In this document: positions 36,252 to 45,201 of the stretch, piece after piece
How the letters are laid out: the number at the start of each line of letters is the position of its first letter
Numbering within the stretch: the first letter of the stretch is position 1
Program-made: the position numbers and the translations under genes
Assembly (NCBI GenBank): GCA_965214615.1
Contig: OZ243952.1
Location: 1,798,001-1,862,000, forward strand
Length of the DNA stretch: 64,000 nucleotides
Direction: 5' to 3'
Source: CBDAUN01 sp965214615
GTDB taxonomy: Bacteria > Pseudomonadota > Gammaproteobacteria > Arenicellales > JAJDZL01
The notes under the pieces: generated by a model
What the model saw: the letters and a program-made list of their open reading frames with translations, nothing else
Database searches by the model: none
What the model was told of the DNA's origin: nothing

Positions 36252-36309
36252 AATGACTACAAATGCTCAAACGGTTGACAAACTGGGCGAGTAGGTGCGG
36301 AAGAAAATC

Positions 36310-37311
36310 ATGACTACTCACGAATTTCCAAAAGTCCCTGGAGGCGAAGTCATTGTCTACGAATCCCCGGAAGGTGAGGGGAGTGTAGATGTTCGTTTCT
36401 ATGATGAATCGGTCTGGCTGACTCAACGGCAAATGGCGGAAGTGTTTCAATCCACACCGCAAAACATTCTGATTCATCTGCGCAATATATTTTCCAGCAA
36501 AGAGTTGGATGCCGAAGCAACTAGTAAGGAATTCTTAATAGTTCGACCCGAGGGCCGACGAATGGTGCGGCGACAACTCCGACACTACAATCTGGACGTG
36601 ATTATTTCCATCGGTTACAAGGTCAACACGAAGCGGGCCATAAACTTTCGCCAATGGGCCACCCGCACCTTGCGGGGGCACCTGATCAATGGCTACACGC
36701 TCAACGAACGGAGACTTGCAGAGTGCGGACTGGACGAGGCAAGGCAATCCCTGGAGTTGCTCGCTCGCACGCTCAAGAATCAGGTGATCTCGGACGAAAT
36801 CGGGCGCACCGTGATTGATATCATTGCCGCATACGCTGACACATGGCGCCTGCTGCAGCAATACGATGAGAACAGCCTTAAAACTCCGACCGAATTGAAG
36901 CCGGCAACGAGCGTACTTAATCCCGAAAGCGTCCGCTTCGCGATAGACGCTTTCAGACGCGATCTGATCTCCAAGGGAGAAGCATCGACGCTGTTCGGCA
37001 ATCCCCGAGGCGGTGCTTTGGATGCAATACTGGGCAGCATTGAGCAAACCATGTTTGGAGAGCCTCTTTACCGAAGTCGCGAGGAAAAAGCGGCTAATCT
37101 GCTCTATTTCGTCGTCAAGGACCACCCTTTCACCGATGGCAACAAGCGCATCGGCGCGCTATTGTTCCTGCTCTATCTAACGCAGTCGGAAATCAAACTC
37201 CCAATCGATTCTGAAGCATTGACGGCGCTCACGTTGTTGATCGCAGAAAGTGCACCGTCGAACAAAGACCTGATTATCCGCCTTATCATGAACCTCATAG
37301 TTAAATATTAA
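36310..37311 (+). CDS. RhuM-Fic fusion protein
   Basis: An N-terminal RhuM-like domain (about residues 1-160) contains DVRFYDESVWLTQRQMAEVFQST, LDVIISIGYKVNTKRAINFRQWATRTLRGHLI and GYTLNE. The C-terminal Fic domain has the complete motif HPFTDGNKRIGALLF (His272), suggesting active transfer of AMP or another nucleotide moiety to a target protein. ATG 36310 has a GGAAG site six bases upstream; a GTG at 36295 is possible. The gene lies directly after the IS66 remnant and ends in a perfect inverted repeat. No obvious antitoxin is next to it. RhuM was first described on a Salmonella pathogenicity island; the biochemical role of the fusion is not established. Confidence 0.87.
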   Translation: MTTHEFPKVPGGEVIVYESPEGEGSVDVRFYDESVWLTQRQMAEVFQSTPQNILIHLRNIFSSKELDAEATSKEFLIVRPEGRRMVRRQLRHYNLDVIISIGYKVNTKRAINFRQWATRTLRGHLINGYTLNERRLAECGLDEARQSLELLARTLKNQVISDEIGRTVIDIIAAYADTWRLLQQYDENSLKTPTELKPATSVLNPESVRFAIDAFRRDLISKGEASTLFGNPRGGALDAILGSIEQTMFGEPLYRSREEKAANLLYFVVKDHPFTDGNKRIGALLFLLYLTQSEIKLPIDSEALTALTLLIAESAPSNKDLIIRLIMNLIVKY

Positions 37312-37352
37312 GGTTAGTGTCGGCGCGAAGCGGTGACTCTAACCTTAATATT
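37304..37352. repeat. 14-base perfect inverted repeat at the end of the RhuM-Fic gene
   Basis: AATATTAAGGTTAG (37304-37317) and CTAACCTTAATATT (37339-37352) are exact complements separated by 21 bases. The left arm includes the stop codon. No T-run follows on either strand beyond the stem itself. It could be a bidirectional terminator or an edge of a mobile unit. Confidence 0.6.
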
Positions 37353-37542
37353 GTCTGCACTAGTGAACTTCATAGGCACGCATTTCGTAATCTGTGATTC
37401 GCTTTCAGAGCACGGCGGTGATGAAGCAAGGCTGCTTGTCCGAACACAAATAATTAGGCACTCGTGGGCGAAACCAAACGAGCCATGCCACACGTGATCA
37501 CCGCTTAGCGGATACTTGGGCAGGGTGCGCCTCGTCGCGACA

Positions 37543-39987
37543 TTAGGATCGCATGCGTGTTGCCTGCGCGTCATACAAGACCTGAGATTCAACTTGAAAG
37601 GATACTCTATGGTCCTCGATTTCCAATTCATACTCGCCGCTGAAAAGAAATTCGTCAGAAACACCTTCACCATTGCGAACATACCCGTATGCGATATTCC
37701 TGCATACAGAGAATCCCCAGCCCCCGCTCGTGATCCAGCCCACCCGTTCACCGTCTCTATAGATGGTTTCGCGCCCGAGTATGACGGATCTCGGATCATC
37801 CGAGGTAAAACATGCAAGTCGCCGCCTAAGCGTGCCGTCGCAATTGTGCTTGATCAACGCATCCTGTCCAATAAAAGGAACATCGCTTTGAAGGCGCACA
37901 AATCGATTCAATCCGGCCTCCAGTGGCGTATAGTCTGGCCCGATATCGCTGCCTAGCGAACGAAATCCTTTTTCCAGGCGCAACGACTCCAGGGCTCGAT
38001 AGCCGACCTGCGCGAGCTCGCAGAATTCTCCAGCATCGCAAATGGTCCGGTAGATCGACTGCGCGCAATCGACAGGCATATGCAGTTCCCAGCCCAGTTC
38101 TCCGGAGAAACTTACTCTGATGGCACGAACTGGACGCCCGCCAACAACGAGCTCCTTATACGTTGCAAACGGAAAGTCCGAGTTTGAAAATGAACAATTC
38201 AGCGCACTTTGAAGCACATCTCTGGAATTGGGACCAGCTACCGTGATGGTTGAGAATTGTTCTGTGACATCGGCAATCTCCACTGCGCGGGCAGATGCCG
38301 GAATGTTCCGCTTCAAGTGATAGAAATCATGTGTCGCATAGCCGGTACCGCTGACAACAAAGAACTTTTCGTCGTCCAGCCTCGTCACTGTGATATCCGA
38401 TAGGATTCCGCCTGAGTCGTTCAGCATCTGCGTATAGATCACCGACCCGGGTCGACGGTCGATCCTGTTGGCGCACATCCATTGGAGGGATTCAAGTGCG
38501 CCTGGGCCGCTTAGTTCGAATTTCGCAAACGAAGACTGATCGAGAATGCCCGCCCGCTCGCGAACACAGGTGTGCTCCTGTCCCACCTTGTCGAACCAGT
38601 TGGGCCGACCAAAGGAGTATTCGTCCCTGGGCTGCTCGTTTTCACCGGCGAACCAGTTTGGACGCTCCCAGCCTAGCTTTTCTCCGAAGCACGCGCCCTG
38701 AGCTTTCAGATCGCTGTACAGAGGCGAAACTTTCGCCGGCCGTCCGCTGGCGTGCTCCTCATGCGGCCAGGCCATCGTGTAATGCTTTGAACACAACTCA
38801 ACGGTGCGCTGACGGTTTCGGTCCGCATCGTGATGCACTTTGCCGAATCTTCGGATGTCGACGGGCCAAAGGTCGAAAGGCTGCCTTCCATCGTGAATCC
38901 ATTGGGCCAGCGTTCTGCCAACGCCGCCGGCGCTTGCGATTCCGAACGCGTTGAACCCGCTTGCAACATAGTAATTTCTGACTTCCGGAGCTTCGCCCAT
39001 GATGAAGTTGCCGTCAGGGGTAAAAGACTCGATGCCGCAGATCATCTGCTTGATATCGGCATCGCGCATCGCAGGAATTCGTTCCAGCCCGGATTGCATC
39101 AGACTTTCAAAGTGATCAATATCAAAATCGAGCAGATTGAATTCTAGCGCTTGCGACGGGTCGGGATAGTCTGCAGGCTTCGGGTTTAATTCGTAGCCGC
39201 CGAATACCAGGCCGCCGACTTCCTCTTTGAAGTAGATAAGCCGGTCAGGATCCCGGATCGTCGGCAGGTCGGGCACAACTCCATCCACTTTGCCAGTGAC
39301 GATGTAGTGGTGCAGCATAGGCACCACAGGGATGTTGACTCCGGCTTGCGCGCCGAGCGAGTGCGACCACATGCCGGCGCAATTGACAGCGACCTCGCAC
39401 TTGATTTTACCGCGGTCGGTTACAACGCCGGCAACGCCGCTGCCATCCGCAATGACTTTCTCGACTCGGCAGTTCTCGATCAGCCTTCCGCCTTTTGAAC
39501 GCGCTCCGATGGCGAATGCCTGAGTGAGGTCCGAAGGATTGGCTTGACCGTCGGTCGGTAAAAAAGCAGCGCCGACGACATCAGAGGTGTCGATTGCAGG
39601 ATACATTAGCTTCACCTCGCCCGGCGTGAGGTAGTGCATCTCGAGTCCGAACGAACGGGCCATCGAAATTTGGCGCTTGATTTCCTGAACCCGTTCCGGC
39701 CGGCATGCCAATCTTAGGCCGCCATTCATCTTCCATCCTGTAGACTGTCCTGTTTCGTCGGCAAGACGGTCATACAATTCAACGGAATATTTCAGCAGCT
39801 GAGTAATGTTCGCACTGCTGCGCAACTGGCCAACGAGTCCTGCCGCATGCCATGTGGCACCGCTTGTCAGCCGACCCTGGTCCAGGACGACGAAGTCTGT
39901 TTCACCCAATTGCGCAAGATGATAGGCGGTGGAGCATCCAATGATCCCGCCGCCAATGATTACAATTTTCGATGTGTCGGGCAGCAT
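37543..39987 (-). CDS. Dimethylglycine/sarcosine dehydrogenase-like flavoprotein
   Basis: An 814-residue two-part enzyme. The N-terminal D-amino-acid-oxidase-type FAD domain has KIVIIGGGIIGCSTAYHL and SGATWHAAGLVGQL; His47 matches the covalent FAD attachment site of dimethylglycine dehydrogenase. A linker domain follows, then a GcvT-like folate domain (about residues 440-810, with RERAGILDQSSFAKFELSGPGAL and FSGELGWELHMP) that would capture the released one-carbon unit as methylene-tetrahydrofolate. ATG 39987 has an AAGGAG site upstream; the longer frame upstream lacks similarity. It is the last gene of the amine operon, supporting oxidative demethylation of imported methylated glycine or related amines. 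Confidence 0.9.
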   Translation of the reverse strand: MLPDTSKIVIIGGGIIGCSTAYHLAQLGETDFVVLDQGRLTSGATWHAAGLVGQLRSSANITQLLKYSVELYDRLADETGQSTGWKMNGGLRLACRPERVQEIKRQISMARSFGLEMHYLTPGEVKLMYPAIDTSDVVGAAFLPTDGQANPSDLTQAFAIGARSKGGRLIENCRVEKVIADGSGVAGVVTDRGKIKCEVAVNCAGMWSHSLGAQAGVNIPVVPMLHHYIVTGKVDGVVPDLPTIRDPDRLIYFKEEVGGLVFGGYELNPKPADYPDPSQALEFNLLDFDIDHFESLMQSGLERIPAMRDADIKQMICGIESFTPDGNFIMGEAPEVRNYYVASGFNAFGIASAGGVGRTLAQWIHDGRQPFDLWPVDIRRFGKVHHDADRNRQRTVELCSKHYTMAWPHEEHASGRPAKVSPLYSDLKAQGACFGEKLGWERPNWFAGENEQPRDEYSFGRPNWFDKVGQEHTCVRERAGILDQSSFAKFELSGPGALESLQWMCANRIDRRPGSVIYTQMLNDSGGILSDITVTRLDDEKFFVVSGTGYATHDFYHLKRNIPASARAVEIADVTEQFSTITVAGPNSRDVLQSALNCSFSNSDFPFATYKELVVGGRPVRAIRVSFSGELGWELHMPVDCAQSIYRTICDAGEFCELAQVGYRALESLRLEKGFRSLGSDIGPDYTPLEAGLNRFVRLQSDVPFIGQDALIKHNCDGTLRRRLACFTSDDPRSVILGRETIYRDGERVGWITSGGWGFSVCRNIAYGYVRNGEGVSDEFLFSGEYELEIEDHRVSFQVESQVLYDAQATRMRS

Positions 39988-40016
39988 GGCAACTCTCCTT
40001 TTGTCTTCGCTGCGAA

Positions 40017-42044
40017 TTACAGGCCCAGCGCGGCCTTTCGACGACGCGCTGCTGCAGATATGAGGCGATCGGTTATGATTGCGATGAATGCGACCGATAG
40101 CCCGGCTACCAGACCTCGGCCCACATCCGCCTTGGTCAGGGCGATATAGACTTCCTGTCCAAGATCGCGCGTTCCGACCAATGCAGTAATGACCAGCATG
40201 GACAAGGCGAACATGACTGTCTGATTGACTCCGAGCATGATTTCCGGCCATGCGAGACGAATTTGAACTTTCGTCAGCAGCTGCCATCGTGTGCAGCCGG
40301 ACGTTTTGGCCGCCTCGACCAAGGATTCCTGAATGTTCTCGATCCCGTACAGAGTGTAGCGTACAGCAGGCGGAAGCGCATAGAGCACTACGGCGACCAT
40401 TGCGGAAAAATCGCCGACTCGAAACAGCATGACAACCGGGAGAAGATAGACAAAGCTGGGCAGAGTCTGCAGCGTATCAATGCAAACGATGACAACCCGC
40501 TTGACTATGGCGCGGCGTGAAGCCGCAACCCCGACAGCGATGCCGATCACCGCAGCGAAAATAACCGATATTCCGCAAAGATAGACGGTGATCATCGCCT
40601 TTTCCCATTGACCAGTGATCAGAATAAACAGCGCGAGGCAGACAACCAGTATTGCTAGGCGCAATCCGCCCAGCTGAAGTCCGGCCATGCCTAGAAACAG
40701 CAGGACAACAACCCACGGAAGCGACAGCAGAAACAGCTTTACCGGCTTGAGGATATTGAGCAGAATGAATATCTTGATTGCTTCGAGCTGATCGAAGAAG
40801 TTGATATTGATCCACTTGACAATATCGTTCCAGAATTGTCCGGTCGTGAATTCAAGGGATTCCGGCCACTGCGCGAACAGCGGAATCATGAATCCGGCCG
40901 CCGATGTCGCAATCAGAATCGCCAGCGCATAGGATGTGTTGCGATAGCGTTTGAACCAGCCTTGCTCCCTGGCCAGGCCTTGATAGGTGTTGCGCGCGGA
41001 CCATGCCTGAGACAGCCGGTCAAGGACAATCGCAATCAGGGTTATCGCAACGCCGGCTTCAATGCCTTCTCCGATGGCTTGTTTTCGAAGTGAGGCGAGT
41101 ACGTCGAATCCAAGCCCGCCGGCACCGATCATCGAAGCGATAATCACCATGTTCAACGACAGCATGATCACCTGATTGACACCGACCATCAGGCCGTGCT
41201 TGGCGGAAGGCACCAGAACGCGCCACGTCATTTGACGCCGGTTGCAGCCTACCATTTTTCCGAAGTCCTTGATTTCTGCCGGCACCGAGCGCAACGCGAG
41301 CATCGTCACCCGGACCATCGGCGGCATCGCGTAGATGACTGTTGCGGTGATTGCCGATACCGGCCCGAATCCGAACATGAAAAGGACAGGGACGAGATAG
41401 GCGAAAATCGGCACTGTCTGCATCAGATCCAGAACCGGCGTGATTGCGCGCTCGAATCTCTTGTAGCGATACCCGAAAATGCCTAGCGCAATTCCGAATC
41501 CGATTCCGAACGGTACCGCGACCATGATCGATGCGAGAGTGATTGTTGCACTCTCCCACTGTCCGAATCCGACCAGGCACATAAAGCTGAGCAATACGAT
41601 CACCGCGAGCGTCCAGTCCTTGATTCGCCAGGCGAACCAGACAGTGACGATCGTCAATCCCACCCAGGAAATTGCCGGAGTCTGCCATACTTGCCCGTCT
41701 GCAAGCGGAAACTCGAACCCGCTCGACAGCAGGGATCGGATTATCTGGTAGGGCACCTCGATACACGCAGCAACAGCGCGTGTGAATTCCTTGAATGTCC
41801 AAGGGAAAAGGTAAGCCTCTTCGTTGAGCATCCATTTCATGAATCCGGTGACGCAGTAGCGAACGCTCGTACAACTGCCAAGGGATTCGATTCGCCAGGA
41901 AAGCTCCTTGGGCGCCTTGACAGCCCATTGCCATAGGTCGGCGCCAAGCCAGATTGCGATTGCCGCTGCGAATGCGCATCCCCAGCCGAACAGCCAGACA
42001 TGGGTTTTGCGTCCCGCAAATGCCTGAACGGCGGTTGAATCCAT
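40017..42044 (-). CDS. Double-length glycine betaine/proline-type ABC permease (ProW-ProW)
   Basis: A 675-residue permease containing two ProW-like units. Unit 1 (about residues 100-350) has the pore helices and coupling segment IKDFGKMVGCNRRQMTWRVLVPSAKHGLMVGVNQVIMLSL. Unit 2 (about 400-670) repeats it as LVEAAKTSGCTRWQLLTKVQIRLAWPEIMLGVNQTVMFAL. Normally ProW works as a homodimer; here the pore is encoded as one chain. Two hydrophobic segments precede unit 1. It lies 20 bases from proV and 29 from the DMGDH-like gene. Confidence 0.92.
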   Translation of the reverse strand: MDSTAVQAFAGRKTHVWLFGWGCAFAAAIAIWLGADLWQWAVKAPKELSWRIESLGSCTSVRYCVTGFMKWMLNEEAYLFPWTFKEFTRAVAACIEVPYQIIRSLLSSGFEFPLADGQVWQTPAISWVGLTIVTVWFAWRIKDWTLAVIVLLSFMCLVGFGQWESATITLASIMVAVPFGIGFGIALGIFGYRYKRFERAITPVLDLMQTVPIFAYLVPVLFMFGFGPVSAITATVIYAMPPMVRVTMLALRSVPAEIKDFGKMVGCNRRQMTWRVLVPSAKHGLMVGVNQVIMLSLNMVIIASMIGAGGLGFDVLASLRKQAIGEGIEAGVAITLIAIVLDRLSQAWSARNTYQGLAREQGWFKRYRNTSYALAILIATSAAGFMIPLFAQWPESLEFTTGQFWNDIVKWININFFDQLEAIKIFILLNILKPVKLFLLSLPWVVVLLFLGMAGLQLGGLRLAILVVCLALFILITGQWEKAMITVYLCGISVIFAAVIGIAVGVAASRRAIVKRVVIVCIDTLQTLPSFVYLLPVVMLFRVGDFSAMVAVVLYALPPAVRYTLYGIENIQESLVEAAKTSGCTRWQLLTKVQIRLAWPEIMLGVNQTVMFALSMLVITALVGTRDLGQEVYIALTKADVGRGLVAGLSVAFIAIITDRLISAAARRRKAALGL

Positions 42045-42064
42045 TTGATGCAGGACAGCCTGTG

Positions 42065-43096
42065 TCAGTTGCTGATCAGGACATCGATCACCGCATCGCG
42101 CGAAATCTGACCGATCACGGCTCCTCCGGCATCAATCACGTCATACGGACGATTCGAACCGACGATATCCGCGGCAACTGCATCAATCTTTGCAGAGTCG
42201 GGCACGGTTCCAACTGAGGGCAGGGACGGGTCTTTCGGATCCATGATGGATTTGACGGTGAACACCTTCGCCTTCGACAGGTCATTGGTAAATTCCTCGA
42301 CGTAGCTGTCGGCAGGGTTTCGTACGAGTTCTTCGGGCGTTCCGATCTGAATGATCGCGCCGTCCTTCATGATTGCAATTCTGTCAGCCAGGCGAATCGC
42401 TTCGTTAAAGTCGTGTGTGATAAAGACAATGGTCTTGCTCAGCACGGATTGAATGCGTAGGAACTCGTCCTGCATTTCCCGCCTGATCAAAGGGTCCAAT
42501 GCGGAAAAAGGTTCGTCTAGAAACCAGATTTTTGGCTCTACGGCCAGCGACCGCGCAATTCCGACGCGCTGCTGCTGTCCGCCGGAAAGTTCGCGCGGAT
42601 AGTAGGATTCGCGATCCGAAAGGCCGACAAGCTCGATGACTTCGCGTGCCTTGGCGTCCCGCGCGGCACGGTCGATGCCTTGAACTTCCAGTGGAAAGGC
42701 AACATTTCCCAATACGGTCAGATGCGGCATCAGCGCAAAATGCTGAAACACCATGCCCATCTTGTGACGCCGAATCTGGATCATTTCCTTTTCTGACTTG
42801 CCGAGCAGGTTTTCGCCTTCGAACATAATAACGCCCGTTGTCGGTTCAACGAGTCTTGACAGGCATCTGAGCAGGGTGGACTTGCCCGATCCGGACAGGC
42901 CCATGATGATGAAAATCTCGCCTTCGGCGACATCGATAGTGGCTTCGCGAACAGCACCGATCAACGAGGCGGCGCGAAGATGATCGCTGCCTATGTCGGA
43001 GGTGGCCGATACGTTTTGAAATATCCGCTCAGGATTCCTTCCGAAAACCTTCCAGACACTCTGGCAGGACAATATCGTTTCAGAACCGCCCATCAC
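42065..43096 (-). CDS. proV: Glycine betaine/proline-type ABC transporter ATP-binding protein
   Basis: ProV-like ATPase of 343 residues. It has a long N-terminal ProV extension before the nucleotide domain (SVWKVFGRNPERIF), Walker A GLSGSGKSTLLRCL, Q-loop VFQHFALMPHLTVLGNV, signature LSGGQQQRVGIARSL, Walker B IWFLDEPFSALD and switch ITHDFNEAI. The C terminus carries a shortened CBS-like region (about residues 275-343), which in OpuA/ProU systems senses ionic strength. Substrates are likely betaine-like quaternary amines. Confidence 0.92.
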   Translation of the reverse strand: MMGGSETILSCQSVWKVFGRNPERIFQNVSATSDIGSDHLRAASLIGAVREATIDVAEGEIFIIMGLSGSGKSTLLRCLSRLVEPTTGVIMFEGENLLGKSEKEMIQIRRHKMGMVFQHFALMPHLTVLGNVAFPLEVQGIDRAARDAKAREVIELVGLSDRESYYPRELSGGQQQRVGIARSLAVEPKIWFLDEPFSALDPLIRREMQDEFLRIQSVLSKTIVFITHDFNEAIRLADRIAIMKDGAIIQIGTPEELVRNPADSYVEEFTNDLSKAKVFTVKSIMDPKDPSLPSVGTVPDSAKIDAVAADIVGSNRPYDVIDAGGAVIGQISRDAVIDVLISN

Positions 43097-43137
43097 ACAC
43101 CAAAGTTCGCAGAGGAATTGATAATTTTGCAGAACGC

Positions 43138-43169
43138 CCGCGCCGGCAAGAAGGTGGTTGCCGGCGCGG
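43138..43169 (-). promoter_or_regulatory. Intercistronic hairpin after proX
   Basis: CCGCGCCGGCAA (43138-43149) and TTGCCGGCGCGG (43158-43169) form a perfect 12-pair stem with an 8-base loop. It begins 24 bases after the proX stop and lies before proV. No clear T-run follows on the minus strand, so partial termination or mRNA stabilisation is more likely than full termination. Confidence 0.65.
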
Positions 43170-43193
43170 TGAATTTAGAAGTTGGCGCGGAAT

Positions 43194-44144
43194 CTACTGA
43201 GTCCAGGGCTTCCACACGTCCTCGTTGCTGTCGAGCCAATCGGCAACCACGTCTTCGACAGACATGCCTTCCAAATCGATCTTGACGATCAGGGAACTCA
43301 TCAACTCGTTGTCGATCGTGAAATTGCGGATCGCTTGGTAGGCTTTCGGCCATTTTCCTTCGCCGCCGGCCCATCCGACTGCCTTGATCCAGCCTCTAGG
43401 CTTGCCGCAGTCGTAGGCCATGTCGGGATTGGATCCCCAGGACGGGTCCTTGTAGCATTCATCCGTGTATACGGGAAAGTCGACCCATTCGCCTTCATAT
43501 TTGGCCGTAGCCCAATGCGGTGCGTAAACCCAGGCCAGAACAGGCGCCTGCCTTTGGTATGCGGATTCTATTTCTGCAAACAGTGCCGCGTCGGTGCCCG
43601 CATGAACCACTTCGTAGTCCAGGCCTAGGGCTTCGACCCGTTCGTCATCGTAGCCGCCCCACGTAACCGGGCCGCCAAGGTACCGTCCCTTGGGCAGCGT
43701 CTCCGGAGTGCCGAAGGCTTCCGCACAATCATTCAAGGCAGTCCAGTCTGGCAGACCGGGACATTTTTCCTTCATGTACATCGGATACCACCATTCTTCG
43801 ATGGCGTGCATGCCGGTTTCTCCGAGATCCACCGTATTGCCCGTCGCCAGCGAAGCTTCGAGAGCATCCTTGCCCGTGGTTTCCCAGATTTCCACTGCGA
43901 CATGCAGGTCGCCTGATTCCAGGCCGACAAACTGAGCAATATAGTCAGCCGGAACGAACTCGACGTTGTATCCCATTGATTCGAGGATCTTGCCGATCAT
44001 GGTGGCAGTGACGAACTGTCCGGTCCAGTCATGCCAAGTGATTTTGATCGGATCGTCCGATTCGGCTTCGGCGAGTGCGGCCGGAGTGTGCGCAAAAAGC
44101 ATCATTGCGGCGGCGGCGGCGAGTGTGGCTAAGGCTTTTTTCAT
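43194..44144 (-). CDS. proX: Glycine betaine/proline-type ABC transporter substrate-binding protein
   Basis: OpuAC/ProX-type periplasmic binding protein of 316 residues. A Sec signal peptide (KKALATLAAAAAMMLFAHTPAALAE) ends near residue 26. The mature chain starts IKITWHDWTGQFVTATMIGKIL and has Trp-rich segments (EEWWYPMYM, GGPVTWGGYDDE, WVYAPHWATAKYE) of the kind that form the aromatic cage for quaternary ammonium groups in this family. Six cysteines in the central and C-terminal part may form disulfides. The ligand could be glycine betaine, choline, carnitine or a relative. Confidence 0.9.
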   Translation of the reverse strand: MKKALATLAAAAAMMLFAHTPAALAEAESDDPIKITWHDWTGQFVTATMIGKILESMGYNVEFVPADYIAQFVGLESGDLHVAVEIWETTGKDALEASLATGNTVDLGETGMHAIEEWWYPMYMKEKCPGLPDWTALNDCAEAFGTPETLPKGRYLGGPVTWGGYDDERVEALGLDYEVVHAGTDAALFAEIESAYQRQAPVLAWVYAPHWATAKYEGEWVDFPVYTDECYKDPSWGSNPDMAYDCGKPRGWIKAVGWAGGEGKWPKAYQAIRNFTIDNELMSSLIVKIDLEGMSVEDVVADWLDSNEDVWKPWTQ

Positions 44145-44214
44145 GATTCAACTCCTTTTCCTGCTAGTTTTAAATTAGGTGTGGTTACATATGAGTCTGC
44201 GCGGATAGGCTGCG

Positions 44215-45165
44215 CTACTCGAATTGGCTTCGATACCGCTCCCAGTTCGCTTCGAACCGGCTGCGGTTCATGTTCGTATACCCTTCGTAGCCGGCATCCT
44301 GATCCGGGTACAGCTCTGCCATCGATGCCATGACCGAATCGCTGTCAAGGCTGGATGTCACTTCCTGAACCATGCCCCACATATATTCGCGAAGATTCAA
44401 AATCAGTCTGAAGGCGTTTAATTGCCTTTCCAGGGAATCATCAAGGCGTCCGAAATACAGACTCGCGAGAAGCGCATCCGTTTCTTCGCTGGCATCGGCG
44501 TTGCAGCCGATGCCGACCAGATCAAACATCGGGTGCCCGAATCCGCCGTAGTCCCAGTCGATCAGCCAGATTTTTTCCTGCTGATCGAACATGAAGTTCT
44601 GCGGCACGGTGTCGTTGTGAGTGAATACAGCGTGAAACGGCTCGATCGATCGTTCCAGCAAGTCGTTGATTCTGAGCACTTCGGGGAATTCGCCGGTCAG
44701 CCGTGAATCGTGCTCGGTTCCGATAGCCACGTACTGACGAATTACCTGAAACGGCCAGAAATAGGTCAAAGGGCCGTGCACTGCGCCGGAACCACGATGC
44801 AGCCGTTTCACGCATTCGACAATTTTCCGGCAATTTTCCTCATTCCCTTCAATGTCTTCCGGCCTCACGCATCCGCCGTCGAGAAAATCTACGACAGCCA
44901 GCTGCGGTTCGGCGTAGCGCAGCGCCGGCGTGACTGCGATATCCGCGGCCGCGCGCATGGATGTCTGCACCGAAGTCTGTGTAATATTGTGCACCAGTAT
45001 GTCGGTACCGATGCGGGCGACATACTTTGTATCGCTGTCGCTTACGACAAAGCTCTTATTGCACAGTCCGCCGATCAGCGGCTCAATGGATATTGCGCCG
45101 TTCCAGCACGGCAGGCCGCTGAGGTGTTCAAAAATGCGCTCGTTGCTCCAGTCCGGCTGAATCAT
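44215..45165 (-). CDS. Choline/ethanolamine-kinase-like phosphotransferase
   Basis: APH/choline-kinase-fold protein of 316 residues. A nucleotide-binding part (GGLCNKSFVVSDSDTKYVARIG) is followed by the catalytic motif HNDTVPQNFM (Asp185, Asn190) and the metal motif LIDWDYGG (Asp203). FDLVGIGCNADASEE after it is typical of choline kinases. It lies 36 bases after the aminotransferase gene and 70 before proX, so it is likely in the betaine/choline operon. Phosphorylation of choline or a related amino alcohol is the likely role; a thiamine or aminoglycoside kinase is less likely given context. Confidence 0.84.
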   Translation of the reverse strand: MIQPDWSNERIFEHLSGLPCWNGAISIEPLIGGLCNKSFVVSDSDTKYVARIGTDILVHNITQTSVQTSMRAAADIAVTPALRYAEPQLAVVDFLDGGCVRPEDIEGNEENCRKIVECVKRLHRGSGAVHGPLTYFWPFQVIRQYVAIGTEHDSRLTGEFPEVLRINDLLERSIEPFHAVFTHNDTVPQNFMFDQQEKIWLIDWDYGGFGHPMFDLVGIGCNADASEETDALLASLYFGRLDDSLERQLNAFRLILNLREYMWGMVQEVTSSLDSDSVMASMAELYPDQDAGYEGYTNMNRSRFEANWERYRSQFE

Positions 45166-45201
45166 GTAATCTCCTTTATTAATGTGTGGTGACGGGCACA
45201 G

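Noticed and set aside
37304..37352. Integron attC-like site
   Set aside because: The arms do not fit the GTTRRRY/RYYYAAC core boxes, and there is no integrase or cassette array nearby.
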